NCBI RefSeq assembly: GCF_027214045.1
Contig: NZ_JAPWHE010000001.1
Coordinates: 62,001-126,000, forward strand
Length of the DNA stretch: 64,000 nt
Direction of reading: 5' to 3'
From: Castellaniella denitrificans
GTDB lineage: Bacteria > Pseudomonadota > Gammaproteobacteria > Burkholderiales > Burkholderiaceae_B
Shown piece by piece: positions 17,131-25,789 of the stretch. Both the position numbers and the translations under genes were made by a program. How positions within the stretch are numbered: position 1 is the stretch's first letter; each line of letters starts with the position of its first letter. The notes under the pieces were generated by a model, which was given only the letters and a program-made list of their open reading frames with translations, ran no database searches and was not told the origin of the DNA.

Positions 17131-19011
17131 ATGCACGTTCTCTACGAAGACGCCGGCAAGCTCAAGGCCGAAACCATTTTCTCCGAAGCCGACACCTCGC
17201 TGCAGGTTGAATCGGCCAGCGGAAAACGCAGCAAAATCAAGCGCAACGCCGTGCTGTTCACCTTCGAGCGGCCGTCCCCCGACAGCCTGCTGCCCGCCGC
17301 CGAAGCCCTGGCTGCCACCCTGGACGCCGGTTTCCTGTGGGAATGCGCGCCGCAGCAGGAATTCGAGGCCGCCGCCCTGGCCGAGGATTACTTCGGCCAC
17401 GCGCCCGACGCGGTGGAAAAAACCGCCACGATCCTGGCCCTGTCGGCCGCGCCGGCCTACTTCCACCGACGCGGCAAGGGCGCCTTCCGCCCCGCGCCGC
17501 CCGACATCCTGCAGGCCGCCCTGGCCGCGATCGAGAAAAAACGCCGCCAGGCCGAACTGCAAGAGGAATGGACCGAGTCCATCCTCGGCGGCACCCTGCC
17601 CGACGCCCTGCGGCCCGTCGCCGCCACCTTCCTGGACCGGCCCGACAAGAACACGCTGGAATGGAAGGCATTCGACGCCGCCGTGCAACGATCAGACACC
17701 AGCCCGGAACGGCTGCTGCTGACGCTGGGCGTCTGGCCCCATCCCCTGGCGATGATGCGCGACCGCTTCCTGTCGGCGCACTTTCCCCGGGGCACGGACT
17801 GGCCGCCCGTGGAACTCCAGGACTGGGGGGCGGACCTGCCGCAGGCCGAGGTCGAGGCCTATTCCCTGGATGACGCCAGCACCACGGAAATCGACGACGC
17901 GCTGTCGGTCTCGATACCCGGACCCGGCATGGTTCGCGTCGGCATCCACATCGCCGTGCCGGCCCTGGCCGTCACGCGCGGCAGCGCCCTGGATGAACTG
18001 GCGCGCGCGCGCATGTCCACCGTCTACATGCCGGGCGACAAGATCCCCATGCTGTCGCCGGAACTGATCGCCGCCTTTTCCCTGGACGAAGGCCAGTGGC
18101 GCCCGACCCTGTCCCTCTATGTCACCGGACGCCTGGAGGACGGCGAGATCCTGGACACCGAGACCCGGCTGGAGCGCATCCGGGTGACCGCCAACCTGCG
18201 CCATGGCCAAATCGGCGGCCTGGTCACGGAAGACGCGCTGGCCGACCCCGACGCCCCCTTGCCGCATGGCCACTGGCTGCGCCCGTTGTGGCAATTCGCC
18301 CAGGCGCTGAGCGCCGTGCGCGACCGCACGCGCGGCAAACCGGAAAACAATGACCGCATCGAATACGGATTCGAGATCGACGGCCCGCCCGACGACCCGG
18401 ATTCCATCGTCCGCCTGGTGCCGCGCCAGCGCAACGCGCCCCTGGACCGGCTGGTGGCCGAATTCATGATCCTGGCCAACACGCAATGGGGCGCACTGCT
18501 GGCCCGACACGGCGTGCCCGGCATCTACCGTTCCCAGCAGACCGGCCGCACCCGCATGTCCACCCAGGCGCTGCCGCACGAATCCATCGCCGTGCCGCAA
18601 TACATCTGGTCGACCTCGCCGCTGCGCCGCTACGTGGACCTGATCAACCAGGGGCAGATCCTGGCGGCGGCCGAGCACGGCGTTTCCGCGCGCCTGGCCG
18701 CCCCCTTCAAGCCCAAGGACGCGGATCTGTACGCCCTGATCGGCGCCTTCGATTCCCAATACACGGCGTGGAGCGAATTCCAGTCCTCGATGGAGCGCTA
18801 CTGGTGCATCCGCTGGATGCGCCAGCAGGGCCTGAAGGAAGTGCGCGCCCACGTGCTGCGGGAAAACCTGGTCCGGCTGGCCTGCGCGCCCTTCGTCACC
18901 CGCATCAACGGCCTGCCCGAGTTCGAACGCGGCCACGAAGTGCGGCTGGACATCCTGGGCTACGACGAGATCGGCCTGGAGGTCGAATTCCGCCCGCGGG
19001 AAACGGGCTAG
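17131..19011 (+). CDS. RNB-domain ribonuclease (RNase II family)
   Basis: The 626-residue protein has the RNase II/R catalytic RNB domain in the middle, marked by YSLDDASTTEIDDALSVSI (about 245-263), which carries the Asp cluster that binds magnesium, then IHIAVPALAV and VYMPGDKIPMLSPELI. The C-terminal third contains SPLRRYVDLINQ and a shortened S1-like end. It lacks the long basic tail of RNase R, so it is closer to the RNase II type found in betaproteobacteria. It should degrade RNA processively from the 3' end in the cytoplasm. It lies between mpl and the TonB-like gene in the same direction. Confidence 0.92.
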   Translation: MHVLYEDAGKLKAETIFSEADTSLQVESASGKRSKIKRNAVLFTFERPSPDSLLPAAEALAATLDAGFLWECAPQQEFEAAALAEDYFGHAPDAVEKTATILALSAAPAYFHRRGKGAFRPAPPDILQAALAAIEKKRRQAELQEEWTESILGGTLPDALRPVAATFLDRPDKNTLEWKAFDAAVQRSDTSPERLLLTLGVWPHPLAMMRDRFLSAHFPRGTDWPPVELQDWGADLPQAEVEAYSLDDASTTEIDDALSVSIPGPGMVRVGIHIAVPALAVTRGSALDELARARMSTVYMPGDKIPMLSPELIAAFSLDEGQWRPTLSLYVTGRLEDGEILDTETRLERIRVTANLRHGQIGGLVTEDALADPDAPLPHGHWLRPLWQFAQALSAVRDRTRGKPENNDRIEYGFEIDGPPDDPDSIVRLVPRQRNAPLDRLVAEFMILANTQWGALLARHGVPGIYRSQQTGRTRMSTQALPHESIAVPQYIWSTSPLRRYVDLINQGQILAAAEHGVSARLAAPFKPKDADLYALIGAFDSQYTAWSEFQSSMERYWCIRWMRQQGLKEVRAHVLRENLVRLACAPFVTRINGLPEFERGHEVRLDILGYDEIGLEVEFRPRETG

Positions 19012-19044
19012 GGCCGATTCCCGCCAATCGAGGAGCCGCCAGAC

Positions 19045-19941
19045 ATGGACACGCTGCCGTTGCAACTGCTGGAGTCCCGGCGCGAGGGCCGCGGCCGCAT
19101 GGCGGCGGCCCTGCTGCTTTCCCTGGCCGCGCACGCGGCGCTGCTGGCCTGGCGCTTCCTGCCCGCGCCGCCGGCGACGCAGTCGTCCACCCTGGAGGTC
19201 ACCCTGGTCAACAGCCGCAGCGAACAGGCACCCCTGAATCCCCAGGCATTGGCCCAGCAAAACCTGGACGGCGGCGGCGACCAGGCACGGGGGATGGCCT
19301 CGTCCCCCCTGCCCCGGACATCCGAGGACAGCGCCGACGAAACCGTGCTGGCCGCGCTGCGGCGGCGGCAGGCCGAACTCGAGGCCGAACAGCGTCGCCT
19401 GCTGGCGCGACTGGAATCCCTGGACACGGTCGCTGCGGCACGACCGTCCCAGGAACTGCTGGGCCGCAGCCCGGATCCGGGAGAGGACGACCGCCAGCAG
19501 GACAGCCTGGTGCTCAGCGCCCGCATCGCCGCGCTGAAAGCACGCATCGAACGCTACAACGCCTTGCCCAGGCAGACCTTCACCGCCCCGTCCGCCCGGG
19601 CCTCGGACGACGCCCAGTACGTAGAGGCCTGGCGCCAGCGCATCGAGCTGATCGGCACACAGCACTATCCGCCCGAAGCGCGAGGCCGCATCTACGGCGA
19701 TCTGCAACTGACCGTCTTCATCCGGCGCGACGGCAGCCTGGACCACATCCAGTTCGACCGGCCGTCGACACAGGCCGTCCTGAACGGCGCCGCCCGGCGC
19801 ATCGTCGAACTGGCCGCGCCCTTCGACCCGCTGCCGCCGGCACTGGCGCGACACACGGACATCCTGGCCATCACGCGGACCTGGCACTTCACCCGCGACG
19901 GCCTGGACATGAATCCCACCGGCACACCGGAGGCCCGATGA
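19045..19941 (+). CDS. TonB C-terminal domain protein (energy transducer-like)
   Basis: The 298-residue protein has a cytoplasmic N-terminus, one transmembrane helix (about 21-41, AAALLLSLAAHAALLAWRF), a long periplasmic linker with an Arg/Glu-rich coiled-coil stretch (about 110-135) and a C-terminal TonB-like domain (about 205-285) containing HYPPEARGRIYGDLQLTVFI. It lacks the Pro-Lys/Pro-Glu repeats of canonical TonB. GAGGAG precedes the start. It could energise an outer-membrane receptor or act as a cell-envelope bridge; no exbB/exbD or receptor gene is near. Its stop overlaps the mtgA start (ATGA). In relatives aroE often lies between these two genes but is absent here. Confidence 0.82.
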   Translation: MDTLPLQLLESRREGRGRMAAALLLSLAAHAALLAWRFLPAPPATQSSTLEVTLVNSRSEQAPLNPQALAQQNLDGGGDQARGMASSPLPRTSEDSADETVLAALRRRQAELEAEQRRLLARLESLDTVAAARPSQELLGRSPDPGEDDRQQDSLVLSARIAALKARIERYNALPRQTFTAPSARASDDAQYVEAWRQRIELIGTQHYPPEARGRIYGDLQLTVFIRRDGSLDHIQFDRPSTQAVLNGAARRIVELAAPFDPLPPALARHTDILAITRTWHFTRDGLDMNPTGTPEAR

Positions 19942-20648
19942 GCCGGCCGGGCCGCAGAATCGTCACCACCGCCCTGCTGGCGGCGCTGTGCGCCGCCTTC
20001 CTGTATCAGATCGGCTTGCTGGGCATGGTGGTCTGGTTCAATTTCCGCGACCCGTCCAACACCCCCGTCATGCAGGACACGCTCAACACCCTGCGGGCTG
20101 AGGATCCCCAGGCCCGGCTGGCGCACGAATGGGTGCCGTACGACCGCATCAGCGCCAACCTGAAGCGCGCCGTGATCGCATCCGAGGACAGTGGTTTCGT
20201 CGATCACGATGGCGTCGAATGGGACGCGATCCGCAAGGCCTGGCGCTACAACCAGCGCCAGGCCGACCTGGGCCGCGCCCGCCGGCGCGGCGGGTCCACC
20301 ATCACCCAGCAACTGGCCAAGAACCTGTTCCTGTCGAACTCGCGCAATTATCTGCGCAAGGGCCAGGAACTGATCCTGACCTACATGATCGAAGCGGTCA
20401 TGAGCAAACGACGCATCCTGGAGCTCTACCTGAATGTGGCGCAATGGGGCACCGCCACCTTCGGCGCCCAGGCCGCCGCCCGGCACTATTTCCACACGGA
20501 CGCCTCGCGTCTGTCTTCCAGTCAGGCCGCGCGCCTGGCGTCCATGCTGCCCAACCCGGCCTACTACGACCGCCACGGCGCCACCGCCTATCTGCAGTCC
20601 CATGCGGCCACCGTGCGCGCCCGCATGCCCCAGGTCGCAGTGCCCTAG
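19938..20648 (+). CDS. mtgA: Monofunctional biosynthetic peptidoglycan transglycosylase
   Basis: The 236-residue protein is anchored by an N-terminal helix (about 9-35) and has one GT51 domain without a transpeptidase module. Motifs are ASEDSGFVDHDG with catalytic Glu83, RRGGSTITQQLAKNLFLS, the second acidic site in KRRILELYLNVAQWG and GAQAAARHYF. It polymerises lipid II glycan strands at the periplasmic face of the membrane. The start overlaps the preceding stop by four bases, implying coupled translation. Length matches the family (about 235-245). Confidence 0.96.
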   Translation: MSRPGRRIVTTALLAALCAAFLYQIGLLGMVVWFNFRDPSNTPVMQDTLNTLRAEDPQARLAHEWVPYDRISANLKRAVIASEDSGFVDHDGVEWDAIRKAWRYNQRQADLGRARRRGGSTITQQLAKNLFLSNSRNYLRKGQELILTYMIEAVMSKRRILELYLNVAQWGTATFGAQAAARHYFHTDASRLSSSQAARLASMLPNPAYYDRHGATAYLQSHAATVRARMPQVAVP

Positions 20649-20708
20649 CAGGCCCGGGCGGCCCCGGCCGTTCGGGGTACTATTGAGGTTTTCACCGCAT
20701 TCCCGGCC

Positions 20709-21884
20709 ATGCGCACGGCACGACGCTACATCGCCCGCGAAATATACCGCTCGACCACCGTCGTCCTGGTGGCCCTGGTGGGCCTTTTCATGTTCTTCGC
20801 GCTGATCGAAGGCCTGGACAAGGTCGGCCAGCGCCTGACCCTGCTGAACCTGTTCTACCTGCAGGCCCTGGACGTCCCCAACCACCTGTACGAACTGCTG
20901 CCCATCGGCCTGCTGATCGGCGCGGTGCTGGCGCTCGCGGGGCTGGCGCAGCGCAACGAACTCACCATCCTGCGGGCCTCGGGCGTCAGCGGCATGCGTC
21001 TGCTGGGCGCCCTGTGGCTGATCACGATCCCGCTCGTCATGGGCGCCTTCATCCTGTCGGAATTCATCACCCCGGCGGCGGAACTGCGCGGCAGCGAGTC
21101 CCGCCTGGCCTTGCTGGGCCGCACCGATGGCGGCCGCCTGTCGAGCGGCTACTGGTTCAAAGAGGCGGACGACCAGGGCGGCACCCGCATCATCAACATC
21201 GGCCAGCTCACCGGCCAGGGCCGCGTCGACGACGTGGTGCTCTACGAATTCGCGGCGGACGACACCCTGCGGGACGTCGTCCGGGCCGCCGACGGGCAGT
21301 TCGAACAGGGCCGCCTGGTGCTGCGCGACCTGACCGAGACCCGCATCCACCCGCAATCCGCGAACGCCCTGGCCGACGCCAGCATCCCCGCCGCTCCCGT
21401 CAGCGAGCTCGTCCACCTGGACGAGCGCAGCATTCCCACCTCGCTGACACCCGAACGCCTGATCGCCCGCATCCTGACGCCCGAGCGCATGGCGATCTCG
21501 GACCTGCTGGATTACATCCACTACCTGAAAAACAATCAGTTGCAGACCGACCGCCAGGAGGTCGCCCTGTGGCGCAAGATCGCCTACCCCTTCACCCTGC
21601 TCGTCATGATCACCATCGCCGCGCCGATCGGCTTCATGCAGACACGCCGGGGCGGGGTCGGCCTCAAGGTCTTCGCGGGCATCATCCTGGGGGTGGGCTT
21701 CTTCATGCTCAACCAGTTGGCCCTGAACGCCGGCATGCTGGGCGACTGGCCGCCCTGGGCCACGGCCCTGGTGCCCAGCCTGGCCGGTCTGGCGGCCGCC
21801 CTGCTGGCCCTGTTCGGCATGGAACACCGCCATCCGCTGTCCATGTGGCTGCGCCAGCGCCGGCTCCGGCGGAATCCCGCATGA
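20709..21884 (+). CDS. lptG: LPS export ABC transporter permease LptG
   Basis: The 391-residue protein has the YjgP/YjgQ layout: an N-terminal pair of helices (ARRYIAREIYRSTTVVLVAL), a cytoplasmic coupling helix near NELTILRASGVS, a central periplasmic beta-jellyroll domain (about 140-270) and C-terminal helices (IAYPFTLLVMITIAAPIGFM). With LptF and the LptB ATPase it extracts lipopolysaccharide from the inner membrane into the Lpt bridge. The N-terminal pattern fits LptG better than LptF. LptF is usually encoded next to LptG; here the upstream gene is mtgA. The stop overlaps the apaH start. Confidence 0.93.
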   Translation: MRTARRYIAREIYRSTTVVLVALVGLFMFFALIEGLDKVGQRLTLLNLFYLQALDVPNHLYELLPIGLLIGAVLALAGLAQRNELTILRASGVSGMRLLGALWLITIPLVMGAFILSEFITPAAELRGSESRLALLGRTDGGRLSSGYWFKEADDQGGTRIINIGQLTGQGRVDDVVLYEFAADDTLRDVVRAADGQFEQGRLVLRDLTETRIHPQSANALADASIPAAPVSELVHLDERSIPTSLTPERLIARILTPERMAISDLLDYIHYLKNNQLQTDRQEVALWRKIAYPFTLLVMITIAAPIGFMQTRRGGVGLKVFAGIILGVGFFMLNQLALNAGMLGDWPPWATALVPSLAGLAAALLALFGMEHRHPLSMWLRQRRLRRNPA

Positions 21885-22714
21885 CCCATTCAGAAACACC
21901 CCGGGGCGATGTCTGGGTCATCGGCGATGTCCAGGGCTGCGCGGGCGCCCTGCGCGCCCTGCTGGCCCACCCCGAACTTTCTCTTCCCGACACGGAATTG
22001 TGGTTCGCCGGGGACCTGGTCAACCGCGGCCCCGATTCCCTGGGCGCGCTGCGCCTGATCAAATCCCTGGGCACCCGCGCCCGCTCCATCCTGGGCAACC
22101 ACGACCTGCACCTGCTGGCCGTGGTGGCGGGCGTGCGCCCGCCGGGCAAATCCGATACGTTCCATGACATCCTGGAGGCGCCCGACGCCGCCGAACTGAT
22201 CGACTGGTTGCGCCACCGGCCGCTGCTGGTGCGCGACCGGGGCCATGTCATGGTCCACGCCGGCATCCTGCCCGCCTGGACCCTGGACCAGGCCCAGGCG
22301 CTGGCGGGCGAGATCGAAACCGCGCTGCGCCGCCCCGACTGGCATCCCGCCCTGCGGGATCTGTACGGCGAGGAACCCCTGCAATGGGACGACACCCTGC
22401 GGGGGCCGGACCGCATGCGGGTGATCGTCAATGCCCTGACCCGCATGCGGGTCTGCCATGCCGAGGACGGCCGCATGGATTTTCGCTACAAGGGCGAGCC
22501 CTATGGCAGTCCCGGCCTGGTGCCCTGGTTCGAGCTGCCCGGCCGGCGAGATCCGGCCGAGCCGGTGGTCTTCGGCCACTGGTCCGCCCTGGGGCTGCAT
22601 ATCCGCGCGGATGCGATCTGCCTGGACACCGGCTGCGTCTGGGGACGCGCGCTGACCGCGTTGCGGCTGCGCGACCACAGGATCATCCAGCAGGACTGCG
22701 CGGCCTGCCGCTGA
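21881..22714 (+). CDS. apaH: Symmetrical bis(5'-nucleosyl)-tetraphosphatase
   Basis: The 277-residue enzyme hydrolyses Ap4A to two ADP and also removes Np4 caps from RNA. It carries the phosphoprotein-phosphatase metal signatures in order: GDVQGC (Asp16), FAGDLVNRGPDS (about 44-55), LGNHDLHLLAV (about 70) and MVHAGILPAW (about 121). The C-terminal half has RFRYKGEPYG-like and FGHWSALGL segments as in E. coli ApaH. The start overlaps the lptG stop (ATGA). The last 32 bp overlap the 3' end of the convergent plsC gene. Confidence 0.96.
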   Translation: MTHSETPRGDVWVIGDVQGCAGALRALLAHPELSLPDTELWFAGDLVNRGPDSLGALRLIKSLGTRARSILGNHDLHLLAVVAGVRPPGKSDTFHDILEAPDAAELIDWLRHRPLLVRDRGHVMVHAGILPAWTLDQAQALAGEIETALRRPDWHPALRDLYGEEPLQWDDTLRGPDRMRVIVNALTRMRVCHAEDGRMDFRYKGEPYGSPGLVPWFELPGRRDPAEPVVFGHWSALGLHIRADAICLDTGCVWGRALTALRLRDHRIIQQDCAACR

Positions 22715-23501
22715 CGCCGGTGTCGCGTCCGCTCGTCGCACCGGATCCGGCGCATGCCGATTCGCCGCGCACGGCCGCGCCGATGGCCGCCTGTGCGTGC
22801 CGCGCCACATCCGCCCGCGCCAGACCCTCCGCCGCCCGGATCGGCGCCAGAAAGACGCATTCGACCGTCACGCCCCGGGCGCCGAGCAGGCACCACAGGT
22901 TCGCCACCAGCGTCTGCTCGCCGACGAAGGCCAGTTCCGGAGCCCGCCGTCCGTGCCGCAGGAAGCGCAGGGCCACCGGCTGCGTCGGCACGCCCGCGCG
23001 CACGGCAGCGTCGAACAGCCCCGCGTAAAAGGGCAACACGTCCGAACCATCGGTGGTCGTGCCCTCGGGAAACAGCCCCACGGCGTCGCCCCGCTCGAAA
23101 CAGGCGCGCATCTGGCGGCCGGCGTCGCGCACGGCGTGCCGGTGACGCCGGTCGATGAACAGCGTGCCCGCCCAGGCGACCAGCAGTCCGATCACCGGCC
23201 AGCGCCGGATGTCGCTCTTGGCCACGAACGAGGTGGTGCGCACACTGTTGAGCACGAAGATATCGACCCAGGAAACGTGGTTGGCCGCCCACAGGACGGC
23301 GCCATGGCTGACGGGATCCCCCAGACGGCGCACACGGACCCCGCACAGGCGCATCAGGCCCCGCGACCACGCGCCCACGACCCGGCGCCGCCGGGCGCGG
23401 CCCAGGAACGGAAACACCAGCAGTTCGGTCGACAGGCCCAGCAGGACCCAGGTCGATACGCAGATGAAACGGAACAGGAAAAGAAACGGCGCCACCGGCA
23501 T
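22683..23501 (-). CDS. plsC: Lysophospholipid (1-acyl-sn-glycerol-3-phosphate) acyltransferase
   Basis: The 272-residue protein has an N-terminal membrane helix (about 5-30), the acyltransferase motif NHVSWVD (H75-x4-D80), FVAKSDIRRWP, FIDRR and the phosphate-binding FPEGTTTDG (about 144-152). It transfers an acyl chain to the sn-2 position of lysophosphatidic acid or a related acceptor at the inner membrane. The Cys/Gly/Ser-rich C-terminal tail overlaps apaH tail to tail by 32 bp, so the two messages are complementary at their ends. In relatives pyrR-pyrB-pyrC often stand between ruvX and this gene; here only 98 bp separate them. Confidence 0.9.
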   Translation of the reverse strand: MPVAPFLFLFRFICVSTWVLLGLSTELLVFPFLGRARRRRVVGAWSRGLMRLCGVRVRRLGDPVSHGAVLWAANHVSWVDIFVLNSVRTTSFVAKSDIRRWPVIGLLVAWAGTLFIDRRHRHAVRDAGRQMRACFERGDAVGLFPEGTTTDGSDVLPFYAGLFDAAVRAGVPTQPVALRFLRHGRRAPELAFVGEQTLVANLWCLLGARGVTVECVFLAPIRAAEGLARADVARHAQAAIGAAVRGESACAGSGATSGRDTGVSGRPRSPAG

Positions 23502-23599
23502 CCCCTACCCGGAATGGGCAATGGCGCACATCATAACTGGATGAGATCGGACACGGGACAGCCCCTGTCGCCTGTTTCGTGCCGATCGAGAGGAAGGGC

Positions 23600-24022
23600 T
23601 TATGCCTGATGATCCAGATAACGCTGCAGGATCACGGCGGCGGCCATGGCATCGTCGGGGGCGCGGGAGCCCAGGATCCGCTGGGCTTCCAGGCTGGAAC
23701 CCCGTTCGTCCACCAGTTCGACACGCACGCGGAAGCGGCCCTCGAGCTGATGCGCGAAGCGACGGCTGTGCCGCGACGCGGGCTGTTCATCCCCGTCCAG
23801 CGTCAGGGGCAGGCCCACGACCACCCGGTCGGGCTGCCATTCGGCCAGCAGGGCGCCGACCTGGGCGAAGCGCTGTTCGCGCGTGGCCGGCGTCAGGATG
23901 CACAACGGGCGCGCCTGGTTCGTCAGCGTGTTGCCCAGCGCCACACCGATTTTCTTCAGGCCGTAATCGAAAGCCAGCAGCGTCTGTTCGGACTGGAGAG
24001 GCTTCGGCACGTGGTCAGGCAT
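23600..24022 (-). CDS. ruvX: Putative pre-16S rRNA nuclease / Holliday-junction resolvase YqgF
   Basis: The 140-residue RNase H-fold protein has the family motifs: LLAFDYGLKKIGVALG with the first catalytic Asp at residue 19, VVVGLPLTLDG in the middle and VELVDERGSS followed by DDAMAAAVILQRYL at the end, which supply the other acidic residues. In E. coli YqgF matures the 5' end of 16S rRNA; a resolvase role was proposed from the fold. The start overlaps the end of algH by eight bases, so the two are coupled. Confidence 0.95.
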   Translation of the reverse strand: MPDHVPKPLQSEQTLLAFDYGLKKIGVALGNTLTNQARPLCILTPATREQRFAQVGALLAEWQPDRVVVGLPLTLDGDEQPASRHSRRFAHQLEGRFRVRVELVDERGSSLEAQRILGSRAPDDAMAAAVILQRYLDHQA

Positions 24023-24611
24023 GGCCCGCGTCGCTGGCCAGCATCGAAGCGCGGATGCCCAACTGGGCCAGGGCGGCGTCGTAGCGGTCCTCGGCGGGCG
24101 TGTCGAACAGGATGTCGTTGGACGACAGCACGTTCAGCCACGCGTTGCGGGCGAGTTCGTCCTCGAGCTGGCCCGCGCCCCAGCCCGCATAGCCCAGCGT
24201 CACCAGCAGCCGGGCGGGACCGTGGCCGGCCGCGACGTCCTGGAGCACGTCGCGCGAGGTGGTCAGCGCCACATCGCCCCCCAGTTCGATGCTGGAACTG
24301 TATTCGCCGCGCGGCACGTGCAGCACGAAGCCGCGATCGGTCTGCACCGGCCCGCCGAAGAACACCGGCGATTCGCTGACCGGACCGATTTCCAGCGACA
24401 GGGGCAGATCGATGCGTTGCAGCAGATCGCCAATGGTGAGATCGGTGGGCCGGTTGATCACCAGGCCCAGCGCGCCGTGTTCCGTATGTTCGCAGACATA
24501 GATCACGGTATTGGCCAGTTCGCCCGACACCATCCCCGGCATGGCCAGCAGGAACTGCCGGGACAGGTCGATGCGTGAACCGGCGTCGGAAGCATGCGGT
24601 ACTGTCGTCAT
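24015..24611 (-). CDS. YqgE/AlgH family protein
   Basis: The 198-residue protein is read from the ATG at 24611 (MTTVPHASDAGSRIDLSRQF), which has AGGGGAT upstream; an earlier ATG eleven codons up is less likely. Family motifs are QFLLAMPGMVSGELANTVIYVCEH, GALGLVINRP, VFFGGPVQTDRGFVLH and LGYAGWGAGQLEDEL. AlgH was linked to alginate control in Pseudomonas, but its biochemical role is unknown. It lies between rubredoxin and ruvX, an order kept across betaproteobacteria. Confidence 0.94.
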   Translation of the reverse strand: MTTVPHASDAGSRIDLSRQFLLAMPGMVSGELANTVIYVCEHTEHGALGLVINRPTDLTIGDLLQRIDLPLSLEIGPVSESPVFFGGPVQTDRGFVLHVPRGEYSSSIELGGDVALTTSRDVLQDVAAGHGPARLLVTLGYAGWGAGQLEDELARNAWLNVLSSNDILFDTPAEDRYDAALAQLGIRASMLASDAGHA

Positions 24612-24667
24612 GACGATCCCCTGTAATCCGGCCCCGAGGCCCATGACACTAGAGTATCAGAAACGGA

Positions 24668-24832
24668 TCAGATTTCGATGAGTTCGAAGTCCTCTTTCCG
24701 GGCGCCGCATTCGGGACAGACCCAGTTCGGCGGCACATCCTCCCAGCGCGTGCCGGGTGCGATCCCGTCCTCCGGGAAGCCGGCCGCCTCGTCATAGATC
24801 CAGCCACAGATCAGACACATCCAAGTTCGCAT
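24668..24832 (-). CDS. Rubredoxin
   Basis: The 54-residue electron carrier is read from the ATG at 24832 (MRTWMCLICGWIYDEAAG). Four iron-binding cysteines are at 6, 9, 39 and 42 in CLIC and CPEC, with the conserved aromatic core (W4, Y13, W30, W37). An upstream in-frame ATG would add 16 unrelated residues. It probably passes electrons between a reductase and an oxygenase or oxidative-stress enzyme, but no partner is in the window. It is the first gene of the leftward rubredoxin-algH-ruvX-plsC group. Confidence 0.94.
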   Translation of the reverse strand: MRTWMCLICGWIYDEAAGFPEDGIAPGTRWEDVPPNWVCPECGARKEDFELIEI

Positions 24833-24979
24833 GACAATCAAAGCCTCATTCCCTGATTCGGCGGACGCGGGGCGATCCACGGGGTGGCCGCCCCGCGTCC
24901 GGCCTCAAGCATTCGATTAGAATGGATGCCATAGTACACAAACCGCCGGCCATGGCGACCGGCCTCTCTTTCCGCCATC

Positions 24980-25789
24980 ATGTCCGCCCCCGACTCCCCT
25001 GCCATCCCCCTGCCCCTGATCTTCGGTCCTTTCGACCCCAGCGGGGCCAGTCACCTGCCGATCGACGCGGTCATTTGCGCCGGCCTGGGCGCGCACGCGG
25101 GTTCCGTGGCCACCGCCATCCATGTCCAGGACACCGCCGGCACGGAAACCATCCAGCGCCTGGCTCCGGACCTGGTCGACGATCAGGCCCGCTGCCTGCT
25201 CGAGGACATGACCATCGGCGCCCTGAAGATCGGCCCGCAATACGACCCCGAGACCATCTCGACGCTGGCCCAGATCGCGGCCGACTACAGCGCCCTGCCA
25301 CTGGTGCTGCAATTGTGCGCACCGCCACCGGTCCCCGACCTGGAGGACCTGGACCCCGAGGAAACCATCGGCGCAATGCTCGAGCTGCTGGTGCCCCAGG
25401 CGCATCTCGTCGTCGTCGACGACCGCCTGCCGGAACAATGGGCCGGCCAGGGCCTGCTGTCCTCGACCCGGGCCGACGACCCGATCGGCGCCCTGCACGA
25501 ACTCGGCGCGCCGCTCGTCCTGTGCTGCAACGCGACGCTCGGCCCCGGGCTGAACGGCCTGATCCTGCATGCGCGCGGCCAAGCCGGCCGCCGCTGGCCC
25601 TGGCCCGCCCCGCGCGTGCGCACGGGCGACGCCGAGAGCCTGCTGGCCACTGTGCTGTGCTGCCTGCTGGCCCGCGGGCTGGACCCGGACGAGGCCATCC
25701 CCCAGGCGGTCACGAGCGCCACCGCCTTGCTCGCACGGCATTTCCACCCCGGCATGGGGCAGCGCATCCTGCTGCATGCCGCGTCATGA
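24980..25789 (+). CDS. ThiD-like protein (hydroxymethylpyrimidine kinase family) with altered active site
   Basis: The 269-residue protein aligns in its N-terminal half with phosphomethylpyrimidine kinases: FGPFDPSGASHLPIDAVICAGLGAH stands where ThiD has a GTDPSGGAGIQAD motif, followed by TAIHVQDTAGTETI and ALKIGPQYDPE. The C-terminal catalytic loop of ThiD (HGTGCT, with its oxyanion-hole Cys) is replaced by RVRTGDAESLLAT, and the middle KSGDPLL region is not recognisable. It is therefore either a diverged lineage-specific ThiD or a non-catalytic relative. It overlaps the thiE start (ATGA), which supports a thiamine link. Confidence 0.7.
   Translation: MSAPDSPAIPLPLIFGPFDPSGASHLPIDAVICAGLGAHAGSVATAIHVQDTAGTETIQRLAPDLVDDQARCLLEDMTIGALKIGPQYDPETISTLAQIAADYSALPLVLQLCAPPPVPDLEDLDPEETIGAMLELLVPQAHLVVVDDRLPEQWAGQGLLSSTRADDPIGALHELGAPLVLCCNATLGPGLNGLILHARGQAGRRWPWPAPRVRTGDAESLLATVLCCLLARGLDPDEAIPQAVTSATALLARHFHPGMGQRILLHAAS

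Noticed and set aside
17692-19887. 731-residue open frame on the minus strand
   Set aside because: Antisense shadow of the RNB ribonuclease and TonB-like genes.
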